From NCBI GenBank assembly GCA_964035575.1, contig OZ037852.1:558001-622000 (forward strand): a stretch of DNA of 64,000 bases, in the 5' to 3' direction. Positions within the stretch are counted from its first letter, which is position 1. The number at the start of each line of letters is the position of its first letter. The notes below the pieces were generated by a model. That model was given only the letters and a program-made list of their open reading frames with translations, was not told where the DNA came from and ran no database searches. The translations under genes were made by a program, and so were the position numbers. This stretch comes from Rhynchopus sp. YZ270_cl-10. Its lineage: Eukaryota; Euglenozoa; Diplonemea; Diplonemida; Diplonemidae. This document shows positions 61,139-64,000 of this stretch, piece after piece.

Positions 61139-62170
61139 CTACAGCTTCGCAGGGGGCATGACAAAAGAGTTCACACCAGACACAGCATTGACCCTCTCCA
61201 GTGCGTCGTACATCTTCTCCCAAAAGGCGTCCAACTCCACTGCTGTCGCCACGTACACATTCTTAGGCTTTGACGTGTCGTAGCCCCAAATGTCGCACAC
61301 AGTCTGCCCCGCACACAGGTGACCCCCTGTCACAACGTCGACGTGGTAGTGCTTCACTGTGAACAGCTCTGGTGCAATGCAGTACATCACTGCGCAGGGG
61401 TCGTGCAGGGGTGGTGAGGGGAAGCCGAATACGGTCTTGTAAGATGCGGTGTAGAAGTTCATCATGTCAAGAACGACACGTGAGAGGTTTGAGTTGTGCA
61501 GTCTTGCCTTGATGCTGTCCTGCACCTCATCTGTCACACACACTGTGTGCGTCAGCTCAAGTGGCGACATCACCACCTTCACAGGAAGGTTGAAGACAAT
61601 GTCTGCAGACTCCGGATCAAATATCATATTGAACTCCGCAACAGGATGGCGGTTGCCAATGCCAAGCGCACCACCCATGATCGAAATCTGCCGCACATTC
61701 TTCAAAGCTTCTGGGACAGTGCGGAAGAGCAAGGCGATGTTCGTCATTGCACCCACTGCAACGACGTCCACTGGTGTGGGTTCATTCATGATGGCGTGCG
61801 CCATGCCTTGGATCGTCTCCAGCAGTGTTGCTGTGTGGTTTGTGGGCAGGTCTGCTGTGTATGCATCGAGTAGAGATGACCCATCCATCCCTGACGTGCC
61901 GTGGATGACTGACTCATGGTGGGCTTTGATGAGAAGAGGGCGGTTGGCACCTTTCAGCACTTTGGTGTTGTGGTATTGTGGCCCGCACAGTGAAAGCATC
62001 TTTGCCGCATTTCTGGTGGTCTTCTCGACGTTCACATTCCCACACACAGTCGACACACCAAGCAGCTTTACAAGCGGTGACCCAGCTGCAAGCAGGATCG
62101 CAATTGCGTCGTCATGCCCTGGATCGCAGTCCAACCACATCGGTGTGACCATTGTTGCAGCCCTCTTCAT
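61139..62170 (-). CDS. inosine-uridine-type nucleoside hydrolase, copy 1
   Basis: 343 residues from the ATG at 62170 (MKRAATMVTPMWLDCDPGHD). It hydrolyses the N-glycosidic bond of ribonucleosides to free base and ribose (purine and pyrimidine salvage), usually as a Ca2+-dependent oligomer. Seen: DCDPGHDDAIAILLAAG (metal-binding DxDxxxDD), a GVSTVCGNVNVEKTTRNA block, GAMTNIALL, IMGGALG, AEFNMIFDPESADIVF, and HDPCAVMYCIAPELF (catalytic His/Asp). Length is normal for the family. A CCCACAG acceptor is 8 nt before the ATG, and an alternative start at MVTPM (62152) is possible. Tandem with copy 2; source of the chimeric fragment at 58457. Confidence 0.92.
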   Translation of the reverse strand: MKRAATMVTPMWLDCDPGHDDAIAILLAAGSPLVKLLGVSTVCGNVNVEKTTRNAAKMLSLCGPQYHNTKVLKGANRPLLIKAHHESVIHGTSGMDGSSLLDAYTADLPTNHTATLLETIQGMAHAIMNEPTPVDVVAVGAMTNIALLFRTVPEALKNVRQISIMGGALGIGNRHPVAEFNMIFDPESADIVFNLPVKVVMSPLELTHTVCVTDEVQDSIKARLHNSNLSRVVLDMMNFYTASYKTVFGFPSPPLHDPCAVMYCIAPELFTVKHYHVDVVTGGHLCAGQTVCDIWGYDTSKPKNVYVATAVELDAFWEKMYDALERVNAVSGVNSFVMPPAKL

Positions 62171-62190
62171 TCGTTTTCCTGTGGGATAGT
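62171..62190 (-). promoter_or_regulatory. acceptor upstream of nucleoside hydrolase 1
   Basis: ACTATCCCACAG ends at 62179, then eight bases and the ATG. Confidence 0.45.
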
Positions 62191-62631
62191 TTGGCTGGTG
62201 ATGGTGGGGATGAGTGAACAAAGCGTGCCGGTCTCAAACCTTTTTTGTGTTATCTGAAGTCAGAAGACATTGTACAGTGCTTGATAATACCACCTCCAAC
62301 GGTCTACACTTAGAACCAATACTATAGGTTCTGGGGGGAAATAGTGATACTGTACTGAGGATACTGACAAAGAATCAAAACGCCATCCACAATGGCTTCT
62401 TGTGGACCACCAGTAGGTGCAAAGCCATAAAGGTTGCGTCCCAGCAAACCCTCCACCCGTTTATGGGGTTTTGCATTTTGAATTTTTCAGCAAAAAGTCA
62501 GTTACTTTTCTCGGGGGTACGGCGACCATAATCTACAGCGTAAACTAGAGCCCCTCACAAGACTAGATTTATGCAGGAGGTGGGTCATAATAAAGCGTTG
62601 TCATTGTCTCCAAAGAAAAATGAATTAAAAG
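62191..62631. other. intergenic
   Basis: No coding frame and no recognised repeat, apart from a short palindromic patch at 62230-62330. Confidence 0.45.
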
Positions 62632-62750
62632 TTGACTTGAAATACAACAGCCCTCTCGTGAACAGTGTACCTTTGGTATATGACCGGCTGTACCGGGTGG
62701 ACACCCAACCATGCAGTCCAACATCCATTTCCTGGTTTACATCTGAACCT
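62632..62750 (-). repeat. family B repeat downstream of nucleoside hydrolase 2
   Basis: TTGACTTGAAATACAACAGC, CCTCTCGTG, AACAGTGTACC, then about 75 bp also present at 50898-51005. Confidence 0.7.
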
Positions 62751-62799
62751 AAAATTTTTGGTGCGTTGCAGTGTGTCCAGAAACTCACAGCACAGAACA

Positions 62800-63786
62800 T
62801 CACGAAGGGGCGACAAAAGAGTTCACACCAGACACAGCATTGACCCTCTCCAGTGCGTCGTACATCTTCTCCCAAAAGGCATCCAACTCCACTGCTGTCG
62901 CAATGTGCACATTCTTCGTTTTCTCCGTGCGGAACTGACACACAGTCTGCCCCGCACACAGGTGACCCCCTGTCACAACGTCGACGTGGTAGTGCTTCAC
63001 TGTGAACAGCTCTGGTGCAATGCAGTACATCACTGCGCAAGGGTCGTGCAGGGGTGGTGAGGGGAAGCTGTTGTACACAGTAGCATAATATGTCATGAGG
63101 TCGAGAACGACACGTGAGAGGTTTGAGTTGTGCAGTCTTGCCTTGATGCTGTCCTGCACCTCGTCTGTCACTCGCACGGTGCGGGTCAGCTCAAGTGGCG
63201 ACATCACCACCTTCACAGGAAGGTTGAAGACAATGCTTGCCGCCTCCGGGTCGCAGTACATATTGAACTCAGCACAGGGCGTTTTGTTGCCTGCACCAAG
63301 CGCACCACCCATGATCGAAATCTGCCGCACATTCTTCAAAGCTTCTGGGACAGTGCGGAAGAGCAAGGCGATGTTCGTCATTGCACCCACTGCAACGACG
63401 TCCACTGGTGTGGGCTCATTCATGATGGCGTGCGCCATGCCTTGGATCGTCTCCAGCAGTGTTGCTGTGTGTTTCTCCGTTAGATCTGCGGTGAATGCAT
63501 CAAGAACAGGTGATCCATCGAGCCCTGTACCCTCCTTTAACACTCTCTCGTGGCAGGGCTCCGCAAGAAGAGGGCGGTTGGCACCTTTCAGCACTGTGGT
63601 ATTGTGGTATTGTGCCCCGCACAGGGTCAATACTCTGGCCGCATTTCTGGTGGTCTTCTCGACGTTCACATTCCCAGACACAGTCGACACACCAAGCAGC
63701 TTCACAAGCGGTGACCCAGCTGCAAGCAGCATCGCGACTGCGTCGTCGTACCCTGGGTCGCAGTCCAGCCACATCGGTGCGACCAT
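62800..63786 (-). CDS. inosine-uridine-type nucleoside hydrolase, copy 2
   Basis: 328 residues from the ATG at 63786 (MVAPMWLDCDPGYDDAVAML). Same activity and motifs as copy 1: DCDPGYDDAV, GNVNVEKTTRNAARVLTL, GAMTNIALLFRTVPEALKNV, MGGALGAGN, AEFNMYCDPEAASIVF, HDPCAVMYCIAPELF. Most differences from copy 1 lie in surface loops (the KEGTGLDGSPVL region, DLTEKHTATL) and the last 40 residues, so the duplication is not very recent overall, although some stretches are identical and suggest conversion. A CCACCACAG acceptor is 15 nt before the start. Confidence 0.92.
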   Translation of the reverse strand: MVAPMWLDCDPGYDDAVAMLLAAGSPLVKLLGVSTVSGNVNVEKTTRNAARVLTLCGAQYHNTTVLKGANRPLLAEPCHERVLKEGTGLDGSPVLDAFTADLTEKHTATLLETIQGMAHAIMNEPTPVDVVAVGAMTNIALLFRTVPEALKNVRQISIMGGALGAGNKTPCAEFNMYCDPEAASIVFNLPVKVVMSPLELTRTVRVTDEVQDSIKARLHNSNLSRVVLDLMTYYATVYNSFPSPPLHDPCAVMYCIAPELFTVKHYHVDVVTGGHLCAGQTVCQFRTEKTKNVHIATAVELDAFWEKMYDALERVNAVSGVNSFVAPS

Positions 63787-63815
63787 TGTGCCCCTCCACT
63801 CCTGTGGTGGTAGTG
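63787..63815 (-). promoter_or_regulatory. acceptor upstream of nucleoside hydrolase 2
   Basis: CACTACCACCACAG ends at 63802; GAGTGGAGGGGCACA then the ATG. Confidence 0.45.
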
Positions 63816-63894
63816 AGGTGGTGCTGAATGGGGGAAAGAGCAAGGTGAAAAATGATCCGAGGCGCTTCCCACTCCGCAGGTGTCCCCTCTGCAC

Positions 63895-63975
63895 TTTTCT
63901 GGTCTTTTTTTTTTTTTTTTGAAAACTTGGTTGTTTTAGTGTAGACACCCGAAGATGAACTCCACTATATTTTTT
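63895..63975. repeat. dispersed repeat shared with 41335-41400
   Basis: GACACCCGAAGATGAACTCC and the TTTTGAAAACTTGGTTGT before it occur in both places. Confidence 0.6.
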
Positions 63976-64000
63976 TTTTCCAAACCCCAAAAGTTTTGCA

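Overview
The window is eukaryotic, repeat-dense nuclear DNA from a protist. Two introns of about 90-115 nt with GT-AG borders can be placed in an MCM9-like gene, and host proteins are low-complexity and GC-rich. Homopolymers, foldbacks and minisatellites fill most of the rest. Three weak hints point towards Euglenozoa (diplonemid or kinetoplastid relatives): every recognisable host gene lies on the minus strand; at least five of them have a pyrimidine-rich tract and an AG acceptor only 3-19 nt before the ATG, as expected for spliced-leader trans-splicing; and a small-subunit rRNA 5'-end fragment carries a TTGTTTCAAGGA stretch. The assignment is an inference.

Host genes, all minus strand: an RS-rich protein running off the left edge (1-347); a small NGxxG-motif protein (867-1145); a 1070-residue secreted or membrane protein with a huge Pro/Thr repeat and about seven membrane segments (7323-10535); a basic 180-residue protein (19084-19626); a 69-residue protein (26484-26693); a 5'-truncated MCM9-like helicase (51154-53049); a 1180-residue coiled-coil protein (54527-58069); an MCM9/nucleoside-hydrolase chimeric pseudogene (58457-58940); an ankyrin protein made of exact 300-bp blocks (59064-60251); a small frameshifted gene (60313-60643); and two tandem nucleoside hydrolases (61139-62170, 62800-63786).

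Between them lies a transposon landscape. A complete hAT transposon (22125-25834) has TIRs, an 8-bp target duplication and an unbroken 922-residue transposase. A near-intact LINE (27022-33381) has a poly-A tail and encodes two OTU-type cysteine protease domains, zinc fingers, reverse transcriptase and a restriction-like endonuclease, with one frame break. From 33.9 to 40.8 kb several TIR elements with 6-bp target duplications are nested in or beside one another. Paralogous copies inside the window preserve the empty sites, and the LINE locus and the right-hand element's locus are each other's empty site. From 47.3 to 50.8 kb three more TIR elements stand almost end to end around C/G homopolymers. 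Long minisatellites with GTAC-containing units sit inside such elements. The gene-poor stretches 1.2-7.3 kb and 10.6-17.2 kb carry several families of short hairpins, often with CUCUCGUG-like loops; one family lies downstream of three unrelated genes. No capsid- or envelope-bearing element was recognised. One broken, possibly retroelement-derived coding stretch (41.6-43.2 kb) is treated as a fossil.
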